NCBI RefSeq assembly: GCF_035751725.1
Contig: NZ_CP142104.1
Location: 1,426,001 to 1,490,000 of the forward strand
DNA length: 64,000 nucleotides
Direction of reading: 5' to 3'
From: Pseudomonas frederiksbergensis
Lineage (GTDB): Bacteria; Pseudomonadota; Gammaproteobacteria; Pseudomonadales; Pseudomonadaceae
This document shows, in pieces, positions 37,034-44,836 of this stretch (its first letter is position 1; the number at the start of each line of letters is the position of its first letter). The notes beneath the pieces are model-generated. The model was not told where the DNA came from and did not search any database. It saw only the letters and a program-made list of their open reading frames with translations. A program made the position numbers and the translations under genes.

Positions 37034-37642
37034 TCAGGCTTGATAACGACTCAGGAACATGTCGAGGGCCGATTCGATCACTTGGGTCTGCTCTTCCTCG
37101 GTCAGGCTCGGTTGCCCCATCGAAACCTGCGGCCAGAACGCAAATGTCTTGAGCAGCCCATGCATTTGTTGGGCGGCAAATGCCGGCTCCACGGGTTTCA
37201 AGCGGCCATCGGCCTGGGCCTGGCGAATCCAGGCCGTCAGGCCTTCTTCACGCTGGCCCATGCGCGACACCATGTCCTGGGCTCGCTCAGGGGAATGAAT
37301 GGTTGCGGCGATGGCGATGCGCGCCAGGTCGAGGAAGTTCTCGTCCGCCAGCATATGCAGTTTTGCTTGCAGCAACGCTTGCAGCTGTTCCCGTAGCGGC
37401 TTTTGCGGGCTGTAGGGCATGTCCTGTTCAGCGGTGATGCTGTTCCATAACCGATTCAGGATTTCGGCAAACAGTTCTTCTTTGCTCGGGAAGTGGTTGT
37501 ACACCGTACGCTTCGACACGCCTGCCGTTGCTGCAATCTTGTCCATGCTGGTGATTTCAAAACCGCTGCTACGAAATTCAGCAATCGCGGCCTGGAGAAT
37601 GGCTTCGCGTTTTCGCTCGGTAAGGCGTTGCGGTACGGTCAT
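37034..37642 (-). CDS. TetR-family transcriptional regulator
   Basis: A 202-residue repressor with an N-terminal TetR helix-turn-helix (MDKIAATAGVSKRTVYNHFPSKEELF, residues about 34-60) and a helical ligand-binding domain. ATG 37642 was preferred to GTG 37648. It is divergent from the metallo-hydrolase gene, and a perfect inverted repeat lies between them. Confidence 0.87.
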   Translation of the reverse strand: MTVPQRLTERKREAILQAAIAEFRSSGFEITSMDKIAATAGVSKRTVYNHFPSKEELFAEILNRLWNSITAEQDMPYSPQKPLREQLQALLQAKLHMLADENFLDLARIAIAATIHSPERAQDMVSRMGQREEGLTAWIRQAQADGRLKPVEPAFAAQQMHGLLKTFAFWPQVSMGQPSLTEEEQTQVIESALDMFLSRYQA

Positions 37643-37714
37643 GGGCACTCGTCGGTAGAAAGATAAAACTTACACTCGGCAGTTTACTTGCTCTTGCGAT
37701 TCATGCAATCTGGA

Positions 37715-37736
37715 AACTACACCGAGTGGTGTAGTT
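37715..37736. promoter_or_regulatory. Candidate TetR operator
   Basis: AACTACACC-GAGT-GGTGTAGTT is a perfect inverted repeat with nine-base arms, 73 bases from the tetR-type start and 93 bases from the metallo-hydrolase start. Its size and symmetry suit a TetR dimer. Confidence 0.55.
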
Positions 37737-37828
37737 CTGAGTGAAGCGGCTGAGCGTGCATGCGAAGGCCATCCAGCGTCCACAACGGCGAAGCACATAA
37801 GTGCCGACGCCCTTGGAGTTATCGCACC

Positions 37829-38887
37829 ATGACCCATCCTTCTTTTTCGACCGCCAATCCGTCTGCCCCTGAGCCCTCGCGGCAAGACCACGGCAAATAT
37901 CGCAATCACGCCTTCACACCGCGTGAAGGCTTTGGCACAACCCTGCGCATCATCTGGAATATGATCTTCCACAAGCCGCGTTCCACCCGCCCTGCAGGTG
38001 CTATCGACGTTCAGCCGCTGACGCGCGCCGCACTGCTGGCCGCGCCGAACCACAGCATCTTCCGCCTCGGCCATTCCACCGTGCTGCTCAAGCTGCGGGA
38101 CAAATTCTGGCTCACCGACCCGGTGTTTTCCGAGCGCGCCTCACCCGTGCAATGGGCCGGCCCGAAGCGTTTCCATCAGCCACCCATCAGCCTGAAGGAA
38201 TTGCCGCCGATCGAAGCGGTGATTCTTTCCCACGATCATTACGACCACCTCGACCATCAGGCCATTCTCAAGCTGGCGGACAAGACCCGCCACTTCCTGA
38301 CGCCCCTGGGCGTGGGCGACACCCTGGTCAAGTGGGGCGTCGACGCCAGCAAGGTGCGCCAACTTGATTGGTGGCAAGGCACCGAGGTGGACGGTATCGA
38401 ATTCGTCGCCACGCCCTCCCAGCATTTTTCCGGGCGAGGCCTGTTCGACAGCAACAGCACCTTGTGGGCCTCATGGGTCATGATCGACGGCGCCACGCGA
38501 ATTTTCTTCAGCGGCGACACTGGTTACTTCGAAGGTTTCAAACGCATCGGCGAGCAATACGGCCCCTTCGACCTGACGCTGATGGAGACCGGCGCCTATA
38601 ACTTCGATTGGCCCCATGTCCACATGCAACCGGAGCAGACCCTGCAGGCTCATATCGATCTGAAGGGGCGTTGGCTGCTACCAATCCACAACGGCACGTT
38701 CGACCTGGCGATGCATGCCTGGTATGAGCCCTTCGATCGCATCCTGGCCCTGGCCTGGGAGCGCAACGTTTGCATCACCACACCGCAAATGGGCGAAGCA
38801 TTCACCCTGACGCAGCCGCAACGTGGCCGCGCCTGGTGGGTGGACGTGGAACCCTCGGCCTATCAGGACCAGGCCGGCATCGCCTAG
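37829..38887 (+). CDS. Metallo-beta-lactamase-fold hydrolase (NAPE-PLD-like)
   Basis: A 352-residue MBL-fold enzyme with the metal motif SHDHYDHLDH near residue 137. It also has PSQHFSGRG, FSGDTGYFEGF and a late LPIHNGTFDL His, as in the UlaG/NAPE-PLD group acting on phosphodiesters or lactones. The start at ATG 37829 follows TTGGAG. It faces a TetR gene across a shared control region, so expression is probably induced by a small ligand. The substrate is unknown. Confidence 0.82.
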   Translation: MTHPSFSTANPSAPEPSRQDHGKYRNHAFTPREGFGTTLRIIWNMIFHKPRSTRPAGAIDVQPLTRAALLAAPNHSIFRLGHSTVLLKLRDKFWLTDPVFSERASPVQWAGPKRFHQPPISLKELPPIEAVILSHDHYDHLDHQAILKLADKTRHFLTPLGVGDTLVKWGVDASKVRQLDWWQGTEVDGIEFVATPSQHFSGRGLFDSNSTLWASWVMIDGATRIFFSGDTGYFEGFKRIGEQYGPFDLTLMETGAYNFDWPHVHMQPEQTLQAHIDLKGRWLLPIHNGTFDLAMHAWYEPFDRILALAWERNVCITTPQMGEAFTLTQPQRGRAWWVDVEPSAYQDQAGIA

Positions 38888-38919
38888 GCTTTGTACGACA
38901 AGTGCCTGCGCGGTGGGTG

Positions 38920-39237
38920 TTATTCGATCATTGCGTAATCGGAGCGCCCCATCGGGTCTGGCGTCGCGCCCTTGATGTTCATGCCGCGCCCCGGTGCGAA
39001 GCCCGGGAAGAACACCAAGCCCTCGGCCTCCAGGCGGAACGCCAGGGCCAGGCGGGTTACATCGAGCAGCTCGCCACCGGCCTCGAAGCGACGGATGGCC
39101 TGGACCGAGACGCCGGATTGTCGAGACAGCTCCTCGACGCTCCAGCCCAGCATGGCTCGCGCCTGTGCACTGTGGGCGGGGGTGAATTGATAGACAGCGA
39201 TGCGTTCCAAGGTAGTTTTGATTGCGAGAGAGGCCAT
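38920..39237 (-). CDS. XRE-family helix-turn-helix protein
   Basis: A 105-residue protein with an XRE/Cro-type helix-turn-helix (ARAMLGWSVEELSRQSGVSVQAIRRFEAG) preceded by about 25 residues and followed by a short C-terminal tail. ATG 39237 has GGAG upstream; a longer in-frame reading to 39324 lacks a ribosome binding site. Target genes unknown. Confidence 0.78.
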   Translation of the reverse strand: MASLAIKTTLERIAVYQFTPAHSAQARAMLGWSVEELSRQSGVSVQAIRRFEAGGELLDVTRLALAFRLEAEGLVFFPGFAPGRGMNIKGATPDPMGRSDYAMIE

Positions 39238-39320
39238 GGGGATGCTCCAAAGCTGTGGGATTAAAAAGTACTGTGTTTTTGTACAGTTGTTTTGAATCCC
39301 GATCAATCTCATTTTTTTGA

Positions 39321-40133
39321 TCAATGACCGGCGGTCTTCTCCAGCCAGACACTTGGGGCATGGCCCAATACCCGACGGAACATGGTGGAGAACGCAGCGG
39401 GACTGTCATAGCCCAGATCCAGGGCTATGCGTGTCACCGAATCCCCATCGGCCAGGCGGGCCAACGCCGACATCACGCAAGCCTGTTGTCGCCACTGGCT
39501 GAAACTCAGCGCGGTCTGCCGGCCGAACAGGCGATTGAATGAACGCAGGCTGATATGCAATAGCCCCGCCCATTCCACGGGCGAGGCGTGGGCGTCGGGG
39601 TGTTCCAGGAACGCCTGGCACAGGCTGAGCAGGCGAGGATCCTTGGGCAGCGGAAGGTGCAGTGGCAAGTGGGCGCTGCGCAGCAGCTCGTGCAACAGCA
39701 GATCGATCAACGCACCATCACGTCCTGCCTCATCGTAGTCCGGCGCAAGCTCCACGGCTTCCATCAGCAACTGGCGCATCAGGGGCGACACGTTGATGAC
39801 CTGGCACCGCGTGTCCATGGCCGGTACCGCGGCCGGTTCGATGTACAGGCTGCGGGTGCTCACGCCCAGCATCAGCACTTCATGATCGACCCCCGCCGGA
39901 ATCCACACCGCCCGTTGCGGCGGCACCACCCAATTGCCATCCGCCGTGCTCACCTGCATGACCCCGGTGGCACCGTAGAGCAACTGCGCGCGGCGATGGC
40001 GATGCAACGGCAATACTTGCCCGTGAGCGTAATCGGTGCCGATGGCAACGACGGCCCTGGGTGTCGCATCCAATAAATCGATCGAACTGTTGCGCATTGG
40101 CAGGGCATCCAGGAATGGCGTAAACGCAAACAT
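39321..40133 (-). CDS. AraC-family transcriptional regulator
   Basis: A 270-residue regulator with an N-terminal cupin (LPLHRHRRAQLLYGATGVM, VPPQRAVWIPAGVDHEV) and a C-terminal pair of helix-turn-helix motifs ending in IALDLGYDSPAAFSTMFRRVLGHAP. The cupin His-rich motif suggests small-molecule or metal sensing. The start is either 40133 or the internal ATG 40097. It is divergent from the TauE/SafE permease, which it probably controls. Confidence 0.85.
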   Translation of the reverse strand: MFAFTPFLDALPMRNSSIDLLDATPRAVVAIGTDYAHGQVLPLHRHRRAQLLYGATGVMQVSTADGNWVVPPQRAVWIPAGVDHEVLMLGVSTRSLYIEPAAVPAMDTRCQVINVSPLMRQLLMEAVELAPDYDEAGRDGALIDLLLHELLRSAHLPLHLPLPKDPRLLSLCQAFLEHPDAHASPVEWAGLLHISLRSFNRLFGRQTALSFSQWRQQACVMSALARLADGDSVTRIALDLGYDSPAAFSTMFRRVLGHAPSVWLEKTAGH

Positions 40134-40210
40134 TATTGGCCTGTTTGCTACAGCAGGCCAAGCTTATCGTCCCTATCGTGAACGTCTTTCCACTCCACGG
40201 ATTCGCCTTG

Positions 40211-41026
40211 ATGTTTTATGTACTGCTCGCCTGTTTCGGCTGCCTGAGTGGCATCACCGCCGTGCTGTTCGGCTTCGGCGGCGGATTCGTCGTGGTGCCC
40301 TTGCTGTACCGCATGTTGACCGCCAGCCACGGTGCCGGCGAGCCCATCGGCCAATCGGCGATGCACATTGCCGTGGCCACTTCGACCTGCGTCATGATCG
40401 TCAGCGCGCTGATCGCCACCGTGAAGCATCACCGCGCCGGCAACCTCATTCGCCATTATGTGTGGCCGTTGGGCGGTTTCATCGGCCTGGGGGCACTCGT
40501 CGGCGCCGTTGCCGCGATGTGGGCGAGCAGCGAAGTGATTCGCTACGCGTTCATCGTTTATCTGGGCGTGACCATTCTGGACTGCTTGTTCAGACGCGGT
40601 TTTCTGACACAGTCTGACGCTGTGATCCCACGGCGACTGAGCAGGGCAGAGGTCTCGGCAGGCGGGATCAGCATCGGTGCCATCGCCACTTTCCTGGGCG
40701 TGGGTGGCAGTGTCATGACGGTGCCGTTATTACGCCGTTGCGGGCTGAACATGTCGCGCGCCACGTCCATGGCTAACCCGCTGAGTTTGCCGGTTGCGGT
40801 GACCGGGACGCTGACTTACATGGCCCTGGCCGGGTTTATCGAATTTGATTTGGGGCCGTGGTTTGTCGGTTACGTCGACTTGATGGCTTTCGCTGTGCTC
40901 ACACTCGGCGCGTTAGTGGGGATTCGTCTGGCAACGCCGTGGATCGGGCGGATACCCGATCGGTTGCATGCGTGGGTGTATGTGGGGTTATTGCTGGTGG
41001 TAATGGGCGGAATGTCGCTGGGATAG
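40211..41026 (+). CDS. TauE/SafE-family sulfite exporter-like permease
   Basis: A 271-residue membrane protein with about eight hydrophobic segments and two repeated family blocks (GFGGGFVVVPLL and GVGGSVMTVPLL), the hallmark of TauE/SafE anion exporters. ATG 40211 puts the first membrane segment at the N-terminus; a GTG at 40178 is in frame and possible. It is divergent from the AraC regulator. Confidence 0.85.
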   Translation: MFYVLLACFGCLSGITAVLFGFGGGFVVVPLLYRMLTASHGAGEPIGQSAMHIAVATSTCVMIVSALIATVKHHRAGNLIRHYVWPLGGFIGLGALVGAVAAMWASSEVIRYAFIVYLGVTILDCLFRRGFLTQSDAVIPRRLSRAEVSAGGISIGAIATFLGVGGSVMTVPLLRRCGLNMSRATSMANPLSLPVAVTGTLTYMALAGFIEFDLGPWFVGYVDLMAFAVLTLGALVGIRLATPWIGRIPDRLHAWVYVGLLLVVMGGMSLG

Positions 41027-41031
41027 GGTCG

Positions 41032-42021
41032 CTATTTACCTACCAACCCCGGTGCCTCCCGAATAATAAAGTGATCCAGGTTCTCGATATTGGCACTGAA
41101 CACCCCGAACGTTTCTTCGGGGTTCTTCTTGCTCGGCACCTGCTTCAACTCCGGCGTGACGCCATAAAAGAAGCAATACAACGGCGCATCGCTGTCGATG
41201 GCGTGCTTGATCTCTGCCAGGAACGCCTTGCGCTTGCGGTAGTTGTCGATCAGCTTCTTGCTCAGGTAAACGTTGACCGAGTAAGGCTTCTTCTTCGCCT
41301 CGTCCGGTTGCTTGAACCAGACCTTGGGTTCGAAGTCGATGCGAAAGCTCAACTTGTAATCCTTGATCTCCTTGATCTTGCCCCAGTAAATCAAGCCCTT
41401 GTTGTCCTGCAAGTACTCGATCTTCTTGAAGAACGATCCATAGGGCGCGGTTTGCTCGCCAATCTTCAACAGCTTGCGCTTGAGCAGGTCCTTGTCCGCG
41501 AAGTTCGAGACGAAACACTCCACCGGGTGGGCGAAGACGCTGGTCTTGTCAGGTGTCGGATCATGGGCGGAATGAGCGTTATCACGGTCGGGCGATGCGG
41601 AGGGTGGCGTGGGGCGATTCGCTTCAGAATCCTTTGGCAGGTCGGAAGGCTTGCGCACGTACTGACGCCGAGTCAGCAACAGCTCCGACGGAAAATGCTC
41701 CTCACGGTCGTCATCCGTTTCCGCCTCGCCACTCTGCGCACCCAACCCCGGCGTTTTCGGACTGACATAAGGACAGCCTTCGATATGCCGGGTAGTTGGC
41801 TGATTCTTGAAATGTGGCGTGCGGATGTAATTGACGTTCTTGGCGTTGAACGTCGTCAGCCGATTCTCCTCATCAAACGCCGCCCGACAGGCATCGTTGG
41901 GGCACTGAAACTGTTCCTTCGCGGAATCGAACGCCACCGTCTCGTCAAAATTCAAATCGCGCACGTCATAGATCGACAGCTTGTCGTCGAGGCTGAGGCA
42001 GTAGGCGAGGTCGAATTTCAT
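41032..42021 (-). CDS. Unknown protein with CoiA-like putative zinc finger
   Basis: A 329-residue soluble protein I cannot assign. Near the N-terminus C40-x4-C45, then TPHFKN (H70), H79 and C83 form a pattern like the zinc-binding domain of CoiA-type proteins (C-x-x-C then HFxH). A charged, Pro/Ser-rich linker (residues about 90-165) follows, then a Lys-rich alpha/beta region that ends in a hydrophobic FIIREAPGLV tail. Its Lys content is high for this genome, and it adjoins the hipA-hipB cassette. A role in nucleic-acid handling or defence is only a guess. Confidence 0.6.
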   Translation of the reverse strand: MKFDLAYCLSLDDKLSIYDVRDLNFDETVAFDSAKEQFQCPNDACRAAFDEENRLTTFNAKNVNYIRTPHFKNQPTTRHIEGCPYVSPKTPGLGAQSGEAETDDDREEHFPSELLLTRRQYVRKPSDLPKDSEANRPTPPSASPDRDNAHSAHDPTPDKTSVFAHPVECFVSNFADKDLLKRKLLKIGEQTAPYGSFFKKIEYLQDNKGLIYWGKIKEIKDYKLSFRIDFEPKVWFKQPDEAKKKPYSVNVYLSKKLIDNYRKRKAFLAEIKHAIDSDAPLYCFFYGVTPELKQVPSKKNPEETFGVFSANIENLDHFIIREAPGLVGK

Positions 42022-42182
42022 CGGGGCTCAGGTCCATGAGGGGGAAATGTATTAATAGCGAAGGGCAGGGCCGGTTGCACTCAAAGTTTCAGCACACCAC
42101 CAAAAACTGTGCGAGCCTGCTCGCGATGCCCAAAATTCCCCGGCCATCAAGCCTGCCGATAACCTGTGACCTGACACCAACC

Positions 42183-42226
42183 CGTGGCGAGGGAGCTTGC
42201 TCCCGCTGGGCTGCGGAGCAGCCCCA
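42183..42226. repeat. REP element (family A), left flank of hipAB
   Basis: CGTGGCGAGGGAGCTTGCTCC is followed by CGCTGGGCTG and a second small stem (GGGCTGC/GCAGCCC). The 33 bases at 42181-42213 are identical to those at 44161-44193 and in the same orientation. Confidence 0.85.
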
Positions 42227-42252
42227 TTCCACAATTCAGGTTCAGATGTAAT

Positions 42253-42352
42253 CGGTATCTTAATGCCGATTTACGGGCTATATCTTCCAGTAGTCGGAAT
42301 TATATTGCTGGTATAAGCCTTTTGAGCGAGACTAGTCGGCATCATAGTTCCG
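42253..42352 (+). promoter_or_regulatory. Operator array and promoter of hipA-hipB
   Basis: Three 16-base near-palindromes of form CGGNAT-N4-NTNCNG stand at 42253-42268, 42295-42310 and 42337-42352, exactly 42 bases apart. A fourth, weaker copy (CGGGCT-ATAT-CTTCCA) at 42274-42289 falls exactly halfway, giving 21-base spacing, two helical turns. An extended -10 (TG-G-TATAAG, 42309-42317) overlaps the third site, and the last site lies between it and the hipA start. HipB repressors bind several such operators. Confidence 0.6.
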
Positions 42353-42364
42353 GTTTAGGTGAAA

Positions 42365-43678
42365 ATGTCAGGGCATCTCACAATCCAATCTTACGTTGAC
42401 GGGCAATGGCGCGACGCGGCGACGCTTGACGTGTCGAACGTTCAGCAGCTTGATGAATCGCGATGTAGTGTGTCTTACGACCCACATTACTTGGTCGACT
42501 TCATCCACAAGCTGGAAACGCTTTTCGAATTTGCTATCAGCGTAAATCTTCCGCTGAGCTGGAACCCTGTCGACAGCAAAGGCTATCCCCCATTTGTCTA
42601 CGACATCATACCGGCCGGTGCCGCTCGTAAATCATTGCAGAGGCGATTCGGCGGAGAAAAGCCTGATGGTATGGACATGGGCTTTTTCCTCCTGAGTCGC
42701 TGCACGCCTTCGCCCATTGGGCACTTGCGGGTGAAGGAGTCTTTCGAGCATATCGACCAGACTCGTAAGGAGGCCTTTGCGCGTAAAGAAGTCGTAGACA
42801 GAACAAATGATTTCCTCGAATACGCCTATGAGTCGGGTGCACTAGGCGGTGCAACGGGCGCTCAGGGAGAAGCCCCGAAACTGATTATGGTTGAGGATGA
42901 AGAGGGAGCTCTTTATGCCGATGCGATGCTTCCTGACGAGCTTGCGCACCGTCATTGGCTGGTGAAGTTTGCTCGCAACCAGGCCACTGAGCGTGACAAG
43001 AACATCCTGCGGGCCGAGTATCACTACTACAAAGCGATCTCCCAGCTCGGTTTGAACACGATATCCACGGATGGACTTGTACTCGAGGAAGCCGCTAAGC
43101 CTAGCTTGTGGATGCCGCGCTTTGATAGGCGAGTCGCCAACGGCGTGGTGGAGAGGATTCCGGTGGAGTCCATCTATTCCGTATGTGGGAACACCGAGCC
43201 AGGCTCGAAGATGAACCATGAGGATGTGCTTAGTCGATTGATGCTCCTGTGGCGTACGAATGGACAGGAGGGAGAGCTTGAGGAGCTGGTATTCGAGTAC
43301 CTGCGCCGTGACCTGCTCAACCGTATCCTCGGGAACTCGGATAACCATGGGCGCAACACGTCCATTTTCCGGTATCGGGACAAGTTCGAACTGGCACCAA
43401 TCTACGACCTTGCACCGATGGTGCTCGATCCGGAAGGCGTTACTCGAGCCACCAAATGGAAGCCCGAGCGCATGGGAAGTCCGGACTGGAGAACGATCTG
43501 CGGATACTTTCACGACGTAATGAGCCCTGACGTGCTCTTCGAGCGCCTGCTCGAAGCTGCTGAGACATTCAGAGCTTTGCCGGACCTGCTGGTCGACGTT
43601 CCAGAGGAAGTGAAGCGCGCCCAGTCTATTCCGATGAACAACTTGGACAAGCGCCTGGGTGAATGGGGGCTGCGATGA
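42365..43678 (+). CDS. HipA-family serine/threonine kinase toxin
   Basis: A 437-residue HipA-like kinase. The Gly-rich loop region (GGATGAQGEAPKLI, 161-174), the ATP-site Lys in HWLVKF (K201), the catalytic loop GNSDNHGRN (323-331) and the metal-binding PIYDLAP (345-351) are all intact. HipA toxins phosphorylate proteins such as glutamyl-tRNA synthetase and cause growth arrest. ATG 42365 follows AGG; a GTG two codons earlier is possible. The antitoxin-like gene overlaps the stop by four bases. Base usage is less GC-biased than in neighbours, suggesting acquisition. Confidence 0.85.
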   Translation: MSGHLTIQSYVDGQWRDAATLDVSNVQQLDESRCSVSYDPHYLVDFIHKLETLFEFAISVNLPLSWNPVDSKGYPPFVYDIIPAGAARKSLQRRFGGEKPDGMDMGFFLLSRCTPSPIGHLRVKESFEHIDQTRKEAFARKEVVDRTNDFLEYAYESGALGGATGAQGEAPKLIMVEDEEGALYADAMLPDELAHRHWLVKFARNQATERDKNILRAEYHYYKAISQLGLNTISTDGLVLEEAAKPSLWMPRFDRRVANGVVERIPVESIYSVCGNTEPGSKMNHEDVLSRLMLLWRTNGQEGELEELVFEYLRRDLLNRILGNSDNHGRNTSIFRYRDKFELAPIYDLAPMVLDPEGVTRATKWKPERMGSPDWRTICGYFHDVMSPDVLFERLLEAAETFRALPDLLVDVPEEVKRAQSIPMNNLDKRLGEWGLR

Positions 43679-44106
43679 AAGAGAATACTGGCGAGCGGCG
43701 CAGGGCGGTCATTGACGACATCGTCATGAAGCACGCGATGGGGACCGAAACCCTGGGAACCGCTATTCGCCGGCTACGGCTTGAGGTGACCGGCCTGGAT
43801 CAGGACACCTTTGCAATCATGTGCAACATGTCAACCAAAGCCCTTTACCAGATCGAGAAGGACAAGGGTAACCCGACCCTCAGCACACTCGAATCCATCC
43901 TGAGGAAGTTCGGGTTGCGCTTGGGGTTGACCATGGCGGCCACCAGCCTTTACGCGCCCTCGTTCGGGCAGCAAGCACCCGCCTCAAACGGGCCCGCACG
44001 TGGCGTCAACCCGAAACGCCAGTCCGCAGCGCGGTTCAGTAGCGTGGCTACTGCGCGAGCCGCTGCAAAGGCCAAGAATGACGGCAAGGGGCGGCCGAAT
44101 GAGTGA
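43675..44106 (+). CDS. HipB-like XRE antitoxin/repressor with C-terminal tail
   Basis: A 143-residue protein with an XRE helix-turn-helix (LGTAIRRLRLEVTGLDQDTFAIMCNMSTKALYQIEKDKG in parts, residues about 26-66). A low-complexity Ala/Ser/Lys-rich tail of about 50 residues follows. ATGA overlap with hipA gives coupled translation, but the order toxin first is the reverse of the classic hipBA operon. It probably binds the upstream operator array and neutralises the kinase. Confidence 0.8.
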   Translation: MKENTGERRRAVIDDIVMKHAMGTETLGTAIRRLRLEVTGLDQDTFAIMCNMSTKALYQIEKDKGNPTLSTLESILRKFGLRLGLTMAATSLYAPSFGQQAPASNGPARGVNPKRQSAARFSSVATARAAAKAKNDGKGRPNE

Positions 44107-44162
44107 ACCTGGGACCGGCCTGTAATTTCAAGCCAACGTGCCGAGCAAGCCCTGCACCCACC

Positions 44163-44204
44163 CGTGGCGAGGGAGCTTGCTCCCGCTGGGCTGAAGCGGC
44201 CCCA
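44163..44204. repeat. REP element (family A), right flank of hipAB
   Basis: Same core as the copy 1980 bases to the left, with 33 identical bases in the same orientation. The tail differs (GGGCTGAAGCGGCCCC). Confidence 0.85.
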
Positions 44205-44774
44205 ATTCCATATGACCAACAGAAAACCGCCGCCCGAACTCGGACGGCGGCTTCCGATTGAATCTCAAAACCCTCGCAAAATCCGAGAAGCTCTCCGCCA
44301 CCAGGACTCATGCTGGCTAAACGGATCATCCACCGCTCGTCAAGGTGCTTGGTCATCAAACGCCCCAAATCGGAGGCGCTGAACCAGGAGGGTATGCAGA
44401 TGGAGGTTGTGGCGGGTGAAAGCGGTCGGGATATAAGCATCAGGCAGATTGGTCTCCGAGGTATACGGAGAGCGGGGTGAAATTTTTGTGGGCATAACCA
44501 CCTCTACGTTCGAAGGTTAGCGGCGCGAGCCCGACGTAGAGGATGCAAGAAAAATCCCAACAAGCTATTGCCCACACAGAATGACTAATGTCTTTAGACA
44601 GTACGCGGTTCTATGTTTGGCGATCAGCTACTACGTTGGGCGTTTCTTAGGCACCTGCGATTAAGATAGGTAACGAGGCGATATGGCGTCAATGCGGAAA
44701 GATTCTGAGTTTCTCGTAGGGCAGAGGTGGCGTGCCGGTCCTGAAGTTAAACGCGGTTTGGTTTCCGTTGAATA
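44205..44774. other. Gene-free interval with possible gene remnants
   Basis: About 570 bases without a convincing gene. On the minus strand around 44264-44440 a frame reads SRPLSPATTSICIPSW and MIRLASMSPGGGELLGF. It looks protein-like but then runs into the REP element, so it may be the remains of a lost gene. The rest shows no ORF of note and is less GC-rich than the surroundings. Confidence 0.4.
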
Positions 44775-44802
44775 CAAAAAACCCCGCTTTCACGGGGTTT
44801 TC
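44775..44802 (-). terminator. Intrinsic terminator of nrdB
   Basis: AACCCCG-CTTTCA-CGGGGTT stem with an A run on the left, which reads as a T run for the leftward nrdB transcript. It lies 35 bases beyond the nrdB stop. Confidence 0.85.
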
Positions 44803-44836
44803 AGTTACGCATGCAACATAGGGTTATTCTTTCGAA

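Noticed and set aside
42181..44204. REP copies around hipAB as attachment sites of an integrative element
   Set aside because: No integrase is present and the same REP core occurs at many unrelated places; recombination between REPs is possible but att sites are not supported.
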